Position numbers and translations under genes: made by a program
In this document: piece after piece, positions 54,654 through 63,651 of the stretch
Numbering within the stretch: position 1 is the first letter of the stretch
Layout of the letters: each line of letters begins with the position of its first letter
Assembly (NCBI RefSeq): GCF_002995795.1
Contig: NZ_PVXN01000005.1
Span: forward strand, 124,001 to 188,000
Source: Clostridium thermopalmarium DSM 5974
GTDB lineage: Bacteria > Bacillota > Clostridia > Clostridiales > Clostridiaceae
DNA: 64,000 bases
Direction: 5' to 3'
The notes under the pieces: generated by a model
What the model was told of the DNA's origin: nothing
The model's database searches: none
What the model saw: only the letters and a program-made list of their open reading frames with translations

Positions 54654-54911
54654 ATGTTTTGTGGAGGTTTAAGTCCATTTGGATTTGGTTCTTCAAGTAT
54701 AGGCTTTGTGGGAATGTTTTTTTCAATGATATTTAACTTACTAATATTTATTGGATTAATAGCTCTTGCTGTTAAATTATTTAAAAGCAATCCTATCAAA
54801 TTAAATAATACAAATAAAACAATGGCAATCCTTGATGAAAGATTTGCTAAGGGTGAAATTAACGAAGAAGAGTACCTAAAAAGAAAAACTATTCTACAAC
54901 AGAAAAACTAG
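54654..54911 (+). CDS. SHOCT-domain small membrane protein
   Basis: 85 residues. A Gly/Phe/Ser-rich N-terminus, one membrane helix (about 22-45) and a C-terminal SHOCT motif (LDERFAKGEINEEEYLKRKTIL). SHOCT tails are found in many small proteins and may mediate oligomerisation. It opens the operon leading to the two-component system, with a terminator-like hairpin between. A second SHOCT protein is encoded at 57.5 kb. Confidence 0.85.
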   Translation: MFCGGLSPFGFGSSSIGFVGMFFSMIFNLLIFIGLIALAVKLFKSNPIKLNNTNKTMAILDERFAKGEINEEEYLKRKTILQQKN

Positions 54912-54933
54912 AGAGTTATTCTCTAGTTTTTTT
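54903..54933 (+). terminator. Hairpin after SHOCT gene
   Basis: ACTAGAGA and TCTCTAGT form an 8-bp stem (extended by A/T pairs) followed by seven T. Partial read-through into the response regulator gene 40 bp on is assumed, unless that gene has another promoter. Confidence 0.8.
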
Positions 54934-54972
54934 AATAGTAATGAACTATAATTAAGTTTTGAGGTGATATTA

Positions 54973-55689
54973 GTGGATAAGAAATTTAATATATTAGTTG
55001 TAGATGATGAGAAAAAAATAGTAGATGTAGTTAAAGCCTATCTAGAAAAAGACGGCTATAATGTTATTACTGCATTAGACGGAGAAATGGCACTAAATAT
55101 ATTTAGCAATGAGACTATTCATCTTATAGTTTTAGACTTGATGCTTCCTAAACTATCTGGAGAAGAAGTATGCCATAGAATAAGATCTGCTTCTAATGTG
55201 CCTATTATAATGCTTACAGCTAAAGTAGATGAAGATGAAAGAATAGAAGGAATATATATTGGTGCAGATGATTATTTAACAAAACCTTTTAGTGTTCGTG
55301 AACTAGTAGTAAGAGTAAGCGCTTTGCTTAGAAGAACTTATAGAGATACACTTCCTCTTGCTGATATTCTAAGCTTTAATAAGGGCGATTTAGAGATAGA
55401 TATTAAAAAAATGATTGCCAAAAAACAAGGTAATGTTGTGAGCTTAACCACAAATGAATTCAAAATACTCACAGCCTTACTTACAAATCCAGGGCAAGTA
55501 TTTTCTAGAGAACAATTAGTAGAAAAGGCTTTTGGAATTGACTATGAAGGCTTTGATAGAACAATAGATACTCATATAAAAAATATTCGCCACAAGATAG
55601 AAGATAATCCTAAAGAACCAAAATATATAATAACTATTTACGGAATGGGATATAAGTTTATTCCAAGTCCTACTGAGGTGAAAAAATGA
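54973..55689 (+). CDS. OmpR-family response regulator
   Basis: 238 residues from GTG 54973; an upstream GTG lies inside the GAGGTGAT ribosome-binding site. Receiver domain with VVDDEKK, phospho-acceptor Asp55 (VLDLMLPK), Thr in MLTAK and Lys in LTKPF, then a winged-helix C-terminal domain (about 135-232). OmpR-type regulators bind direct repeats of about 11 bp, which is just the spacing of the repeated TCTTCATA sites, so it is the prime candidate for their ligand. Overlaps the kinase gene by four bases. Confidence 0.95.
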   Translation: MDKKFNILVVDDEKKIVDVVKAYLEKDGYNVITALDGEMALNIFSNETIHLIVLDLMLPKLSGEEVCHRIRSASNVPIIMLTAKVDEDERIEGIYIGADDYLTKPFSVRELVVRVSALLRRTYRDTLPLADILSFNKGDLEIDIKKMIAKKQGNVVSLTTNEFKILTALLTNPGQVFSREQLVEKAFGIDYEGFDRTIDTHIKNIRHKIEDNPKEPKYIITIYGMGYKFIPSPTEVKK

Positions 55690-57086
55690 AGCTATCTTTA
55701 ATAAAGAAACTATCTCTAGGATTTCTTTTATCAATCTTGGGATCTATTATTTTAACAAGCCTTATATCTAATTATTCAATAGAAAAAGAATTTAAAAAGT
55801 ATCTAATTGATGAGCATAAAATGAAAATAGATAATGTAATAGAAACTGTGGAAGACCTTTATACTGAGAAAAATAGCTTTTCAAATATAAATAAATCTGA
55901 GCTACAAAGATACGCTGAAATGCAAGAATTATATATTGAAGTAAAAGATGTAGCTAATAATACTATCTATTCCTCTGGTAATTCTCATTTGTATCACAAA
56001 AGCATGATGCAGAATATGATGGGATCTTCCATGCATAATTTCTCAGGAATGAATGTAGGTGAGTATACCGAAAACCAATACCCCTTACTTACAAGTAATA
56101 AAAATATAGGAACCATAACCATTGGATACTTTGGAACATCTTACTTATCTTCTGGTTCTGTTACCTTTATAAACACCTTAAATCGTTCATTTATTATATC
56201 TGGTTTTATAGCTTTACTTTTTGGCCTTATAGTTAGCATAATTATTTCAAAGCAGATATCAAGACCACTTGTTAAAATAACTGAAACCGCAAATAAAATG
56301 AGAGATGGAAACCTTAAAGTACGAGCTTTAGTTAATACAAATACTACAGAAATAGACGAACTTTCTAGTTCAATAAATTATTTGGCAGAAACATTGAGCA
56401 ATCAAGATATGCTTAGAAAAAGATTAACCTCTGATATGGCTCATGAATTAAGAACCCCATTGACTACGCTAAAAACCTATGTAGAAGCATTTATTGATGG
56501 TATATGGGAACCAACCCAGGAAAGGCTAGAAGCCTTCTATGAAGAAATCGAAAGACTAACAAAGCTTGTTGACACTCTTCGTAACTTATCAAAGCTTGAA
56601 GGATCAAACCTGAATCTAAATAAAAGTAAGGTTAATTTGTCCAATGAATTAGAAAAAATTATAGATACCTTTAAACCTTTATACATTAAAGAAGATTATG
56701 AGTTACTCCACAATATAACTCCAGAGGTAGAAACATTAATAGATAAAGATAAGTTTAAGCAAATAATGAATAACCTACTTTTAAATTCCTATAAATATTT
56801 AAGACCTAAAGGAAAAGTAGAGGTAATTTTAAAGAAGGAAAAGAAAAATATTATCATAAAGGTAATTGATAATGGTATAGGTATATCAGAAAAAGATCTG
56901 CCTTATATATTTGAAAGATTCTATAGAAGTGATGTGTCTCGGGCTAAAAATACAGGTGGCACAGGTATAGGACTTACAATTACAAAATCATTGGTTGAAG
57001 CTCATGGTGGAAAAATATATGTTAATAGTGTATTAAATGAAGGAACTACTTTTACTATTGAATTTCCTAATAGTATATCTATTTAA
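55686..57086 (+). CDS. Sensor histidine kinase with Met/His-rich loop
   Basis: 466 residues. Membrane helices about 10-30 and 168-188 frame an extracellular sensor domain holding H101, H104, M107, M108, M111, M112, M116, H117 and M122, a cluster suited to soft metals such as Cu(I) or Ag(I). HAMP (about 189-240), DMAHELRTPLTTLKTY with His253, and an ATPase with N box LLNSYKYL, GIGISEKDLPYIFERFYR and GGTGIGL complete the kinase. CusS-like logic is inferred. Confidence 0.94.
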   Translation: MKLSLIKKLSLGFLLSILGSIILTSLISNYSIEKEFKKYLIDEHKMKIDNVIETVEDLYTEKNSFSNINKSELQRYAEMQELYIEVKDVANNTIYSSGNSHLYHKSMMQNMMGSSMHNFSGMNVGEYTENQYPLLTSNKNIGTITIGYFGTSYLSSGSVTFINTLNRSFIISGFIALLFGLIVSIIISKQISRPLVKITETANKMRDGNLKVRALVNTNTTEIDELSSSINYLAETLSNQDMLRKRLTSDMAHELRTPLTTLKTYVEAFIDGIWEPTQERLEAFYEEIERLTKLVDTLRNLSKLEGSNLNLNKSKVNLSNELEKIIDTFKPLYIKEDYELLHNITPEVETLIDKDKFKQIMNNLLLNSYKYLRPKGKVEVILKKEKKNIIIKVIDNGIGISEKDLPYIFERFYRSDVSRAKNTGGTGIGLTITKSLVEAHGGKIYVNSVLNEGTTFTIEFPNSISI

Positions 57087-57087
57087 A

Positions 57088-57121
57088 AAATAAGCTTAGT
57101 TTCCGAATGCTAAGCTTATTT
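57088..57121. terminator. Terminator between kinase and YHS genes
   Basis: AATAAGCTTAG and CTAAGCTTATT pair in an 11-bp stem with a 10-nt loop and T-rich flank; serves convergent genes. Confidence 0.85.
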
Positions 57122-57124
57122 TTA

Positions 57125-57412
57125 TTATCTTTTGTTTATATTTGTTATAGAAATAAATTCATTTCTACAAGAATCATTGCAGAAATAATATGTTCTACCA
57201 TTAAAGCTTTGCTTAATTGCAGTATCTGAATTTACATTCATTCCACATATCGGATCTATCATAGTATTTAATGAATTTATTCTATGACTAGATTCATTCA
57301 CATCATAATTCTCTCTGTTATTATTCCAAGAACCTTTACCAGTTTTAACAATACCATAAAGCATCAATCCTGCAGAAATAACATTTAGCCAGTTTCTTGT
57401 TAAAAATTCCAT
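57125..57412 (-). CDS. Membrane-anchored YHS-domain protein
   Basis: 95 residues. An N-terminal hydrophobic helix (about 8-24) and a C-terminal YHS domain with MIDPICGMNV and YYFCNDSCRNEF. YHS domains (as in copper ATPases and MerR-linked proteins) bind soft metals through these cysteines. The promoter carries a TCTTCATA-type site, fitting a metal role. Confidence 0.88.
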   Translation of the reverse strand: MEFLTRNWLNVISAGLMLYGIVKTGKGSWNNNRENYDVNESSHRINSLNTMIDPICGMNVNSDTAIKQSFNGRTYYFCNDSCRNEFISITNINKR

Positions 57413-57465
57413 AATTCGTCACCCCTAATTTTCATACTTTCTATTTACTTTATCTTTATGTATAC

Positions 57466-57499
57466 AGGTTAACAAAAGAATGTGAAAGAATTATGAAGA
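57466..57499 (-). promoter_or_regulatory. TCTTCATA-like direct-repeat promoter, YHS gene
   Basis: Minus strand: TCTTCATA (57499-57492), CTTTCACA (57488-57481), then nine bases and TAACCT (57471-57466). The distal octamer is perfect; the proximal one and the -10 are weak, making this the least certain member. Confidence 0.55.
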
Positions 57500-57505
57500 A
57501 TTAAT

Positions 57506-57739
57506 CTATCTTTTTTCTATCACATCTCTCATTCTTCTATATTGATCTTCATCAATTTCTCCTCTTGCAAGCCTCTGCTTTAATATTTCTATAGATTCAT
57601 CGTTAATAGTTCTATTTTCATTTCCTTTTCCGCTTGTAGTCATTTTATATACAGATATACCTACTACTATAATTAAAACTAAGATCACTAGCCAAAATAA
57701 ACCACCCCATGCCATCATATTATAACCATATCCCATCAT
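57506..57739 (-). CDS. SHOCT-domain small membrane protein
   Basis: 77 residues. Met/Gly/Tyr-rich start (MMGYGYNMMAWGG), one membrane helix (about 14-33) and a C-terminal SHOCT motif (LKQRLARGEIDEDQYRRM). Met residues near the outer membrane face could touch copper. Start follows AGAGGTGGG. Same architecture as the SHOCT protein beside the two-component system. Confidence 0.85.
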   Translation of the reverse strand: MMGYGYNMMAWGGLFWLVILVLIIVVGISVYKMTTSGKGNENRTINDESIEILKQRLARGEIDEDQYRRMRDVIEKR

Positions 57740-57829
57740 AAATTTCCCACCTCTACTCTTTTTTAAATTAGTTTTTCCCTTTTTCTATTAAATATTATTA
57801 AAGTTATAAACTAAACATATACTTGCTTA

Positions 57830-57863
57830 TCTTCATAATATCTTCAAATTTTTAGTTTATAGT
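57830..57863 (+). promoter_or_regulatory. TCTTCATA direct-repeat promoter, PBP gene
   Basis: Plus strand: TCTTCATA (57830-57837), TCTTCAAA (57841-57848), nine bases, TATAGT (57858-57863). Confidence 0.78.
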
Positions 57864-57909
57864 TAATACTAAAATAGCATGTATTTACATTTTAGGGAGA
57901 TGACATAAC

Positions 57910-59676
57910 TTGAAGAAATCAAGTATTAGCTTAAATAACAATAAAAATCGAATCAAATATACCTTTATTATAGTTGTAGTTATGTTTATGTTATTAATTG
58001 TGCGATTATCCTATATTATGATTTTTAAATCCAAGGAATATAAAAGTATTGCAGAAAGCCAATGGATCAGTGAAGTAAAGCTAGCACCTAAAAGAGGAAG
58101 AATATTATATAGAAATGGAAACCCATTGGCTGTCACTGCTGAGATATATAGAGTGGACTTAGATTTAATTACTCTTAAACAAACTATAGAGAAAAAAAAC
58201 ATATCAATTAGTGAACTTACCTTAAAATTATCAGATGCATTAAGTATGCAATCTGAAGATGTTAATAAGATTTTAAATAGAAAGCTAGATAACGCTCTTC
58301 CAGCAAGCTCAGCTGTCCTAAAAAGAAAAGTTGAGAAAACTGCTGCTGATAAGGTAAAAGCACTAAATCTGCGCGGCATAATTATATCTTCAGATAATAA
58401 TAGGTATTATCCAAATAATAACCTACTTTCCCAAGTAATTGGACATACTAATTCTGATGGAAATGGCGTTACAGGTGTTGAATTTGCTTATAATAAAGAG
58501 CTTTCTGGAATATCAGGCATCACTCAATATGAAACAGATAATCGTGGAAGAGAACTGCCCTTTGATTCCTTTTATACTAAACCAGTAGATGGAAAAGATA
58601 TAGTTCTAACCATAGATGAGAATATACAACTTATTACAGAAAAATATGCAGAAAAAGCTTTAAAAGACAACAAAGCTAAGGCTGTATCAATAACTGTTAT
58701 GGACCCAAACAACGGCGAAATTTTAGCTATGACAAATAAACCCGATTATAATTTAAATTCTCCAGGAATATTAACTGGAGGCTCAAAAGATATTCAAACC
58801 TCTTGGAAGAATAGTGCGGTTCAGAATGCCTTTGAGCCTGGCTCTATATTTAAAGCAATAACAGCAGCTGCTGCTCTTGAAAAAGGAATTGTAAGCGAAA
58901 ATGATACATTTATTTGCAATGGAAGTCTAAAAGTAGCAAATACAACTCTATACTGTTGGAAAAGAGATGGCCATGGAGTACAGAACCTGGAGGAAATTTT
59001 AAAAAATTCATGTAACGTAGGCTTTATGGAACTGGGAAGTAAACTTGGTAAAGAGTCACTGATAGACTTTGCAGAAAAAGTTGGATTTGGCCAAAAGACA
59101 GGCATTGATTTGCCAGGAGAGTCCAGCGGTATTGTAAATGAAGTAAATGATATAGGCCCAGTTGAGTTAGCAAATATCTCTTTTGGACAAGGTATAGCTG
59201 TTACTCAAGTTCAATACTTAGCTGCTTTTAACGCTATAGCTAATGGAGGAACGTGGATTAAACCTCATATAATGAAAGAGATTGTACATTATGAAGATGA
59301 TAAAAAAATAGTTGATTCAGAGTTTCAGGATTTTCAACGAAGAAATGTTTTCAGCAATGATACTTCAGCTAAGTTAAGAAGATATTTAGAAAAAGTAGTA
59401 TCTGAAGGTGTTGGTAAACCTGCCTTTGTAGATGATTTTAGAATTGGCGGTAAAACAGGAACAGCCCAAAAGATAGACCCAAATACAAAATCTTATAAGT
59501 CTGGTAAATATATCTCTTCTTTCGCTGGCATGGCTCCTATTGATGATCCTAAAATTACAATATTAATTTCCATTGACGAACCTGATTCTTCCAAGTATTA
59601 CGCCGGAGAAACTGCTGCGCCTATTGCAAAAGAATTGTTTACTGATATTTTTAATTATTTGAATCTGAAGAAATAA
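57910..59676 (+). CDS. Penicillin-binding protein 2-type transpeptidase
   Basis: 588 residues from a TTG after GGGAG. One N-terminal membrane helix (about 18-38), PBP dimerisation domain (about 55-225) and transpeptidase domain with SIFK (Ser312, Lys315), SCN (367-369) and KTG (515-517). It is a class B PBP of the FtsI/SpoVD type without a PASTA tail. It cross-links peptidoglycan. Control by the TCTTCATA promoter rather than a division cluster suggests an inducible paralogue, perhaps used under envelope or metal stress. Confidence 0.93.
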   Translation: MKKSSISLNNNKNRIKYTFIIVVVMFMLLIVRLSYIMIFKSKEYKSIAESQWISEVKLAPKRGRILYRNGNPLAVTAEIYRVDLDLITLKQTIEKKNISISELTLKLSDALSMQSEDVNKILNRKLDNALPASSAVLKRKVEKTAADKVKALNLRGIIISSDNNRYYPNNNLLSQVIGHTNSDGNGVTGVEFAYNKELSGISGITQYETDNRGRELPFDSFYTKPVDGKDIVLTIDENIQLITEKYAEKALKDNKAKAVSITVMDPNNGEILAMTNKPDYNLNSPGILTGGSKDIQTSWKNSAVQNAFEPGSIFKAITAAAALEKGIVSENDTFICNGSLKVANTTLYCWKRDGHGVQNLEEILKNSCNVGFMELGSKLGKESLIDFAEKVGFGQKTGIDLPGESSGIVNEVNDIGPVELANISFGQGIAVTQVQYLAAFNAIANGGTWIKPHIMKEIVHYEDDKKIVDSEFQDFQRRNVFSNDTSAKLRRYLEKVVSEGVGKPAFVDDFRIGGKTGTAQKIDPNTKSYKSGKYISSFAGMAPIDDPKITILISIDEPDSSKYYAGETAAPIAKELFTDIFNYLNLKK

Positions 59677-59712
59677 ATACTCCTGTTAAATAGTGTAAAG
59701 GTGAGTGAAGTA

Positions 59713-60984
59713 ATGAAAAAGTTACCTAATCTTTTAAAAAAATTTTTAATTTATAGCTTTATTTCATATCTTCTTACAAGCATACTACTAATTTTTTTTA
59801 TTAGCAAACATATAAAAGAAGATAGAATTTATTCTGATGAACAAATGACTAATTTAATTTTACATAATATAATTGAGCCTGAGTTAAAAGTCTATAGCTA
59901 TAATGCAAAGCTTTCTCCATTAATAACAGATGAGCTTGACAATAAACTAGAAAGCCTAATTAATGATAGCTACCTTATTAGTATTAAAATATGGAACACC
60001 AAACTTGATTTGATATATTCTTCAAACAAAAACTTTATTGAGCATTACAATAATAAAAACATTTTAAAACAAGCACTTCAATCTAAAGAAAACTATGTTA
60101 TTTCTAATATTGATAAAAATAGTCCATACTTAAATCTTATTGAAAGTAATAAAATAATAAAATTTTATTTACCTGTTACCTCGAACAATGAAACCATCGG
60201 TGTATATGAAGTTATTAAATCTTATGATGATATAGGAGTACATATAAAAAAATTAACATTTACAATATCTATAATCATACTTCTCGGATTGTTTTTACTT
60301 TATATACTATTATTTAGAATAGTATATAATAGCTCTATGTCATTAGCTAAACAAAATGAAAGATTGACTGAAAGTAAAAGGGCTATCGAAGTTGCATTTA
60401 AAAAATTAAATGCTAACTACAAAGATACTTTATTAACTCTTTCTAGTGCTATAGATGCAAGAGATCCTTATACTGCTGGTCATTCTAAACGTGTAGCTAA
60501 CATTTCTTTAGAGATTGGAAAAAGGTTAGGGTTAAACAAAGATATCCTTGATACCTTAGAAGTTGCAGCGTTACTTCATGACATAGGTAAAATAGGAATA
60601 CCTGATAAAATACTACATAAACCTAGTAAACTGAACAATTATGAATATTCTAAAATAAAAGAGCACCCGACTATAGGCGTTAATATCTTAAAGAATGTAA
60701 AATTTCTTGAAGACGCTGTCCCTATTATACTTTATCATCATGAAAGGCTAGATGGGGGTGGTTACCCATTAGGAATTAAGGGTGATAAAATACCATTAGA
60801 AGCCCGCATAATAGCTGTTGCAGATTCTTATGATGCTATGGTTTCTGATAGACCTTATAGAAAAGGTTTGCATAAAGACACAGCTATTGGCGAATTGATA
60901 AGATTTAAAAATATGCAATTTGATAGTGTAGTTGTAGATGCTTTTTTAAAGACTCTAGAACAAACTAAAGAAGAATTAGCCTAA
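59713..60984 (+). CDS. Membrane HD-GYP phosphodiesterase
   Basis: 423 residues from ATG 59713 after AAAGGTGAG. Helix about 10-30, an extracellular sensor region (about 31-185), helix about 187-208, then an HD-GYP domain (about 235-420) with LLHDIGKIGIPD and HHERLDGGGYP. This predicts cyclic-di-GMP hydrolysis. It starts 36 bp after the PBP gene and shares its operon. A GGDEF enzyme is encoded nearby in opposite orientation. Confidence 0.92.
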   Translation: MKKLPNLLKKFLIYSFISYLLTSILLIFFISKHIKEDRIYSDEQMTNLILHNIIEPELKVYSYNAKLSPLITDELDNKLESLINDSYLISIKIWNTKLDLIYSSNKNFIEHYNNKNILKQALQSKENYVISNIDKNSPYLNLIESNKIIKFYLPVTSNNETIGVYEVIKSYDDIGVHIKKLTFTISIIILLGLFLLYILLFRIVYNSSMSLAKQNERLTESKRAIEVAFKKLNANYKDTLLTLSSAIDARDPYTAGHSKRVANISLEIGKRLGLNKDILDTLEVAALLHDIGKIGIPDKILHKPSKLNNYEYSKIKEHPTIGVNILKNVKFLEDAVPIILYHHERLDGGGYPLGIKGDKIPLEARIIAVADSYDAMVSDRPYRKGLHKDTAIGELIRFKNMQFDSVVVDAFLKTLEQTKEELA

Positions 60985-61004
60985 ATTTATGCTAACTCTT
61001 CTTT
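60967..61004. terminator. Terminator between HD-GYP and CC/Se-motif genes
   Basis: AAAGAAGAATTAGC and GCTAACTCTTCTTT form a 14-bp stem with one mismatch, overlapping the HD-GYP stop codon. Confidence 0.75.
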
Positions 61005-61014
61005 ATATATTATA

Positions 61015-61296
61015 CTAAACAAGCTCTACCGATAATGATTTTATCCATAGGAATTTTCCTAAAGAAATCTCAATTTTCTTCTTTGAATCAATGCGTTTAT
61101 CAACAAAAATATTTATATCTCCTATAATAATTTGATCATAGCCTGATAAATCTTTAGATGTACGTAAATCAATTTCGGGTATGACCATACCACCACCTCC
61201 CCCACAACATCCAGTTATATTTCCTAGTAAAACCATTGCAGAATTTCCATTATTCTTTATATATTGTTCTGCTTCATGAGTTATCTCAAATCTCAC
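61015..61296 (-). CDS. HesB/IscA-related CC/Se-motif protein
   Basis: 93 residues from GTG 61296 after TAGGAGG. The IscA-like beta fold is suggested by GNITGCCGGGGGMVIPEI and IIIGDINIFVDKRI. The CC preceding the glycine run corresponds to the place where homologues in some anaerobes use selenocysteine; here both codons encode Cys (TGC, TGT). The function is unknown, with a redox or metal role likely. It lies 29 bp after the stop of the convergent HD-GYP gene and 55 bp downstream of the diguanylate cyclase gene. Confidence 0.75.
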   Translation of the reverse strand: MRFEITHEAEQYIKNNGNSAMVLLGNITGCCGGGGGMVIPEIDLRTSKDLSGYDQIIIGDINIFVDKRIDSKKKIEISLGKFLWIKSLSVELV

Positions 61297-61351
61297 CCTA
61301 TTTCAACCTCCTAGTTAAATTGTCCATTTTAATTTTATTTTCAGATCCTCT

Positions 61352-62044
61352 TTACTTTGCAAAAACAACAACGCAATTTTTTCCATTAGCTTTGGCCTGT
61401 AATAACGCATTATCAGAAGCCTTAATAGTTTCATAAACATCGCATCCATCTTCTGGATAGCTTGCCACACCCACTGATAATGTTATACTTAATAATGAGT
61501 TGGTATGTAATTTACTTATTCTAGTTCTAATATTTTCAGCAATTCTTTCTGCCTTTTCTTTATTCCAGTCATTTAGGATAATGACTATTTCTTCTCCACC
61601 ATATCTATAAGCTTTGCCTTTATCATCTACTACAGATTTAATTACCACACTTACATCTCTTAACACAATATCTCCTGTTTCATGGCCATACTTATTATTA
61701 AAATCTCTGAAATTATCTATATCTATAAATATTACTGAGAATTTATCCTTAGTTTTTATTGCTTTAGTATGATTATCAAATGCTCTTCTATTTAGAAGAC
61801 CTGTTAAATTATCAACTTCCAAGTCTTGGTATAGTAATCTATTTGCTTGTTTTAATGAAGCATACTTTTTATAAAAAATCAGCACTACAAAATAATTAAT
61901 TGCTTGAAATAATACTCCTGTTGAAATACAATGCAATGTTAATACACCTATTGAAGGCATAACTATTATATGAAAGGCCATCCCATATATGAGCCCTGTT
62001 AAAATCATGCAGATAAATAAAATTAGTTCTGTACGATACTTCAT
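61352..62044 (-). CDS. Membrane diguanylate cyclase (GGDEF)
   Basis: 230 residues. Two membrane helices (about 8-58) and a C-terminal GGDEF domain beginning at LTGLLNRRAF. The signature reads GGEEI, a variant still found in active cyclases; the substrate motif FIDIDNFRDFN is intact. No sensor domain is seen. With the HD-GYP protein it forms a synthesis/degradation pair for cyclic-di-GMP. Confidence 0.9.
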   Translation of the reverse strand: MKYRTELILFICMILTGLIYGMAFHIIVMPSIGVLTLHCISTGVLFQAINYFVVLIFYKKYASLKQANRLLYQDLEVDNLTGLLNRRAFDNHTKAIKTKDKFSVIFIDIDNFRDFNNKYGHETGDIVLRDVSVVIKSVVDDKGKAYRYGGEEIVIILNDWNKEKAERIAENIRTRISKLHTNSLLSITLSVGVASYPEDGCDVYETIKASDNALLQAKANGKNCVVVFAK

Positions 62045-62087
62045 TTATTATCTCCCCCTTTTCTATTTGCTTTACTATCTTGTATAC

Positions 62088-62121
62088 ATATTACATTATA
62101 ATTATGGAGAAATTATGAAAA
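62088..62121 (-). promoter_or_regulatory. TCTTCATA-like direct-repeat promoter, GGDEF gene
   Basis: Minus strand: TTTTCATA (62121-62114), TCTCCATA (62110-62103), nine bases, TAATAT (62093-62088). A TATAAT closer in (62100-62095) is an alternative -10. Confidence 0.62.
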
Positions 62122-62135
62122 AAGAGGTTTGATAT

Positions 62136-62639
62136 TTGACTTGGTTATCATTAATCCTAGCAGTAATCACCATAGTATTAACTTTTAAAACCAAAAAACT
62201 TATTCCCTCTTTATTTATCAGAGTTCTAGCTGATACACTTCTGAAAGAAGGCTTATTAGGTGGGATTACAGCTATTGATGAATATATGATGTGTGCTATA
62301 GCTGATAAAGAAAGTGCCTACACATTATACTTCTTAATTACTTTCGGTTCTTTAGCTGAACTAATAAAATGGCTGTGGAATTTCAGATTTTAGCGAAAAG
62401 GTCAGTAAATGGACTAAAAATGAAAAGAGTATTCTTGGTGGGACTTGGCTTTTAAGTGCAATAACTTTTTCGATAGCTCATTTCATACCATACAGTTGGT
62501 GCAGCAGTAGATATAATATCTCCTCTATATGCACAAATGACATATAGATCTTACGGAAATCACCTAACCACATCTTTCCCCTATCCTAATCGTTGGGATA
62601 TTAGCAACAACCATTGCTTATATAGCTGTAGTTTTTTGA
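62136..62639 (+). pseudogene. Decayed membrane protein gene
   Basis: An 85-codon frame (62136-62393, TTG after AGAGG) with hydrophobic segments and DEYMMCAIADKESAYTLYF is followed, in changing frames, by further coding-like pieces: GTWLLSAITFSIAHF, DIISPLYAQMTYRS and PILIVGILATTIAYIAVVF before a stop near 62639. This looks like one membrane protein broken by at least two frameshifts. Family not recognised; an intramembrane protease is possible. Confidence 0.5.
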
Positions 62640-62646
62640 TATAAAT

Positions 62647-62694
62647 AAGAACATCCTGCTTAATAGTTTTCTATCTATATAGCAGGATGTTCTT
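62647..62694. terminator. Bidirectional terminator, decayed gene and Csp gene
   Basis: GAACATCCTGCT and AGCAGGATGTTC form a 12-bp perfect stem with a 20-nt loop and A/T runs. Confidence 0.85.
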
Positions 62695-62718
62695 GTCTTT
62701 CATATTGTACTGGTTAAA

Positions 62719-63069
62719 TTACATAGTTGCCATTTTTCTACACTCATCTGCACACATACTACAAATATCAGCACACATCTGACAATGGTTATCTTTAAAC
62801 ATAGCGCACTCAGCTGCACATTTATCACAAACTTGAGCGCATAGTTGGCAATGTTGTTTAGAGAATTCACCATTCATTGACATCATTGCTGCTGACATTT
62901 GGCACATCATAGCACATTCAACTAATATGCTTACACAATTTTTTCTTGCATTCAAATCTGGTTCATTAAGACATGCCTTATAACACTCATAGCATGCTTG
63001 CGCACATTTTGTGCAAGCATCTATACATGCTTGAAATTTGTTTGCGGTATTCATTACAGTCCCTAACAT
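62719..63069 (-). CDS. Four-helix Cys-rich copper-storage protein (Csp-type)
   Basis: 116 residues with about 19 cysteines, many spaced CxxxC or CxxC along predicted helices (ACIDACTKCAQACYECYKAC; HCQLCAQVCDKCAAEC). This is the pattern of cytosolic Csp3 proteins, which hold many Cu(I) ions inside a four-helix bundle. No secretion signal is present. ATG 63069 follows GGAAGGAG. It lies 120 bp after the NusG-II gene on the same strand and may share its regulated promoter, although a hairpin intervenes. Confidence 0.92.
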   Translation of the reverse strand: MLGTVMNTANKFQACIDACTKCAQACYECYKACLNEPDLNARKNCVSILVECAMMCQMSAAMMSMNGEFSKQHCQLCAQVCDKCAAECAMFKDNHCQMCADICSMCADECRKMATM

Positions 63070-63148
63070 ATAAAAACTCCTTCCATTTTTAATATTCTAA
63101 TAAACTGTATTATTTGTTATAGTTAAAGTTTTTATACAGTTAAATAAT

Positions 63149-63202
63149 CTCAAACAAGTTAAAGATCCAGCAGTTTTCTGCTAGGCCTCTAACTTGTTTG
63201 AG
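63149..63202 (-). terminator. Stem-loop at the end of the NusG-II gene
   Basis: CTCAAACAAGTTA and TAACTTGTTTGAG pair (13 bp) around an inner CAGCAG/CTGCTG hairpin, overlapping the stop codon. The T tract after it is weak, so read-through to the Csp gene is possible. Confidence 0.65.
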
Positions 63203-63608
63203 CATCTATTACTTCATCCTTATTTCCTTCGATTGTAACAATGATTCTATTAGGAAGACATACAATACTCTCATAAGAATTCTCTATCCATCCAGTATCT
63301 GAGCAAATACCCTCTGGGCAAACTTCCTTATCCATTTCAAGCATTCTTACTCTTCCATTTTTCACTTCAACATATCCAATATTATTATCAAAATTAAACT
63401 CATAAATATTACTTTTATTCTCATTTTTTAATGGGACACTTTTCGTAAGTTCACCATCAACCTTAATAACAATATTGCTATTTTCATTATCTGATTTAAA
63501 AAGCATTAAATATATTGATGGTATGATACTTAATATCAAAAGAACTACTATGATTATTATATCTAATTTTTTTAGTTCTAATTTCTTTAACTCTAATTTT
63601 TTCATCAT
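63189..63608 (-). CDS. NusG domain II-containing membrane-anchored protein
   Basis: 139 residues. A short repeated basic start (KKLELKKLELKKLD), one membrane helix (about 17-36) and an extracellular NusG-II domain with VEVKNGRVRMLEMDKEVCPEGIC and GWIENSYESIVCLPNRIIV. The two CxxxxC-type cysteines and beta fold match DUF1312/NusG_II proteins in Firmicutes. Function unknown. The promoter has a TCTTCATA-type site. Confidence 0.87.
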   Translation of the reverse strand: MMKKLELKKLELKKLDIIIIVVLLILSIIPSIYLMLFKSDNENSNIVIKVDGELTKSVPLKNENKSNIYEFNFDNNIGYVEVKNGRVRMLEMDKEVCPEGICSDTGWIENSYESIVCLPNRIIVTIEGNKDEVIDAQTS

Positions 63609-63651
63609 AAATCCCTCATTAATTTTTATTATTTCATTTGGCTATATTTCT

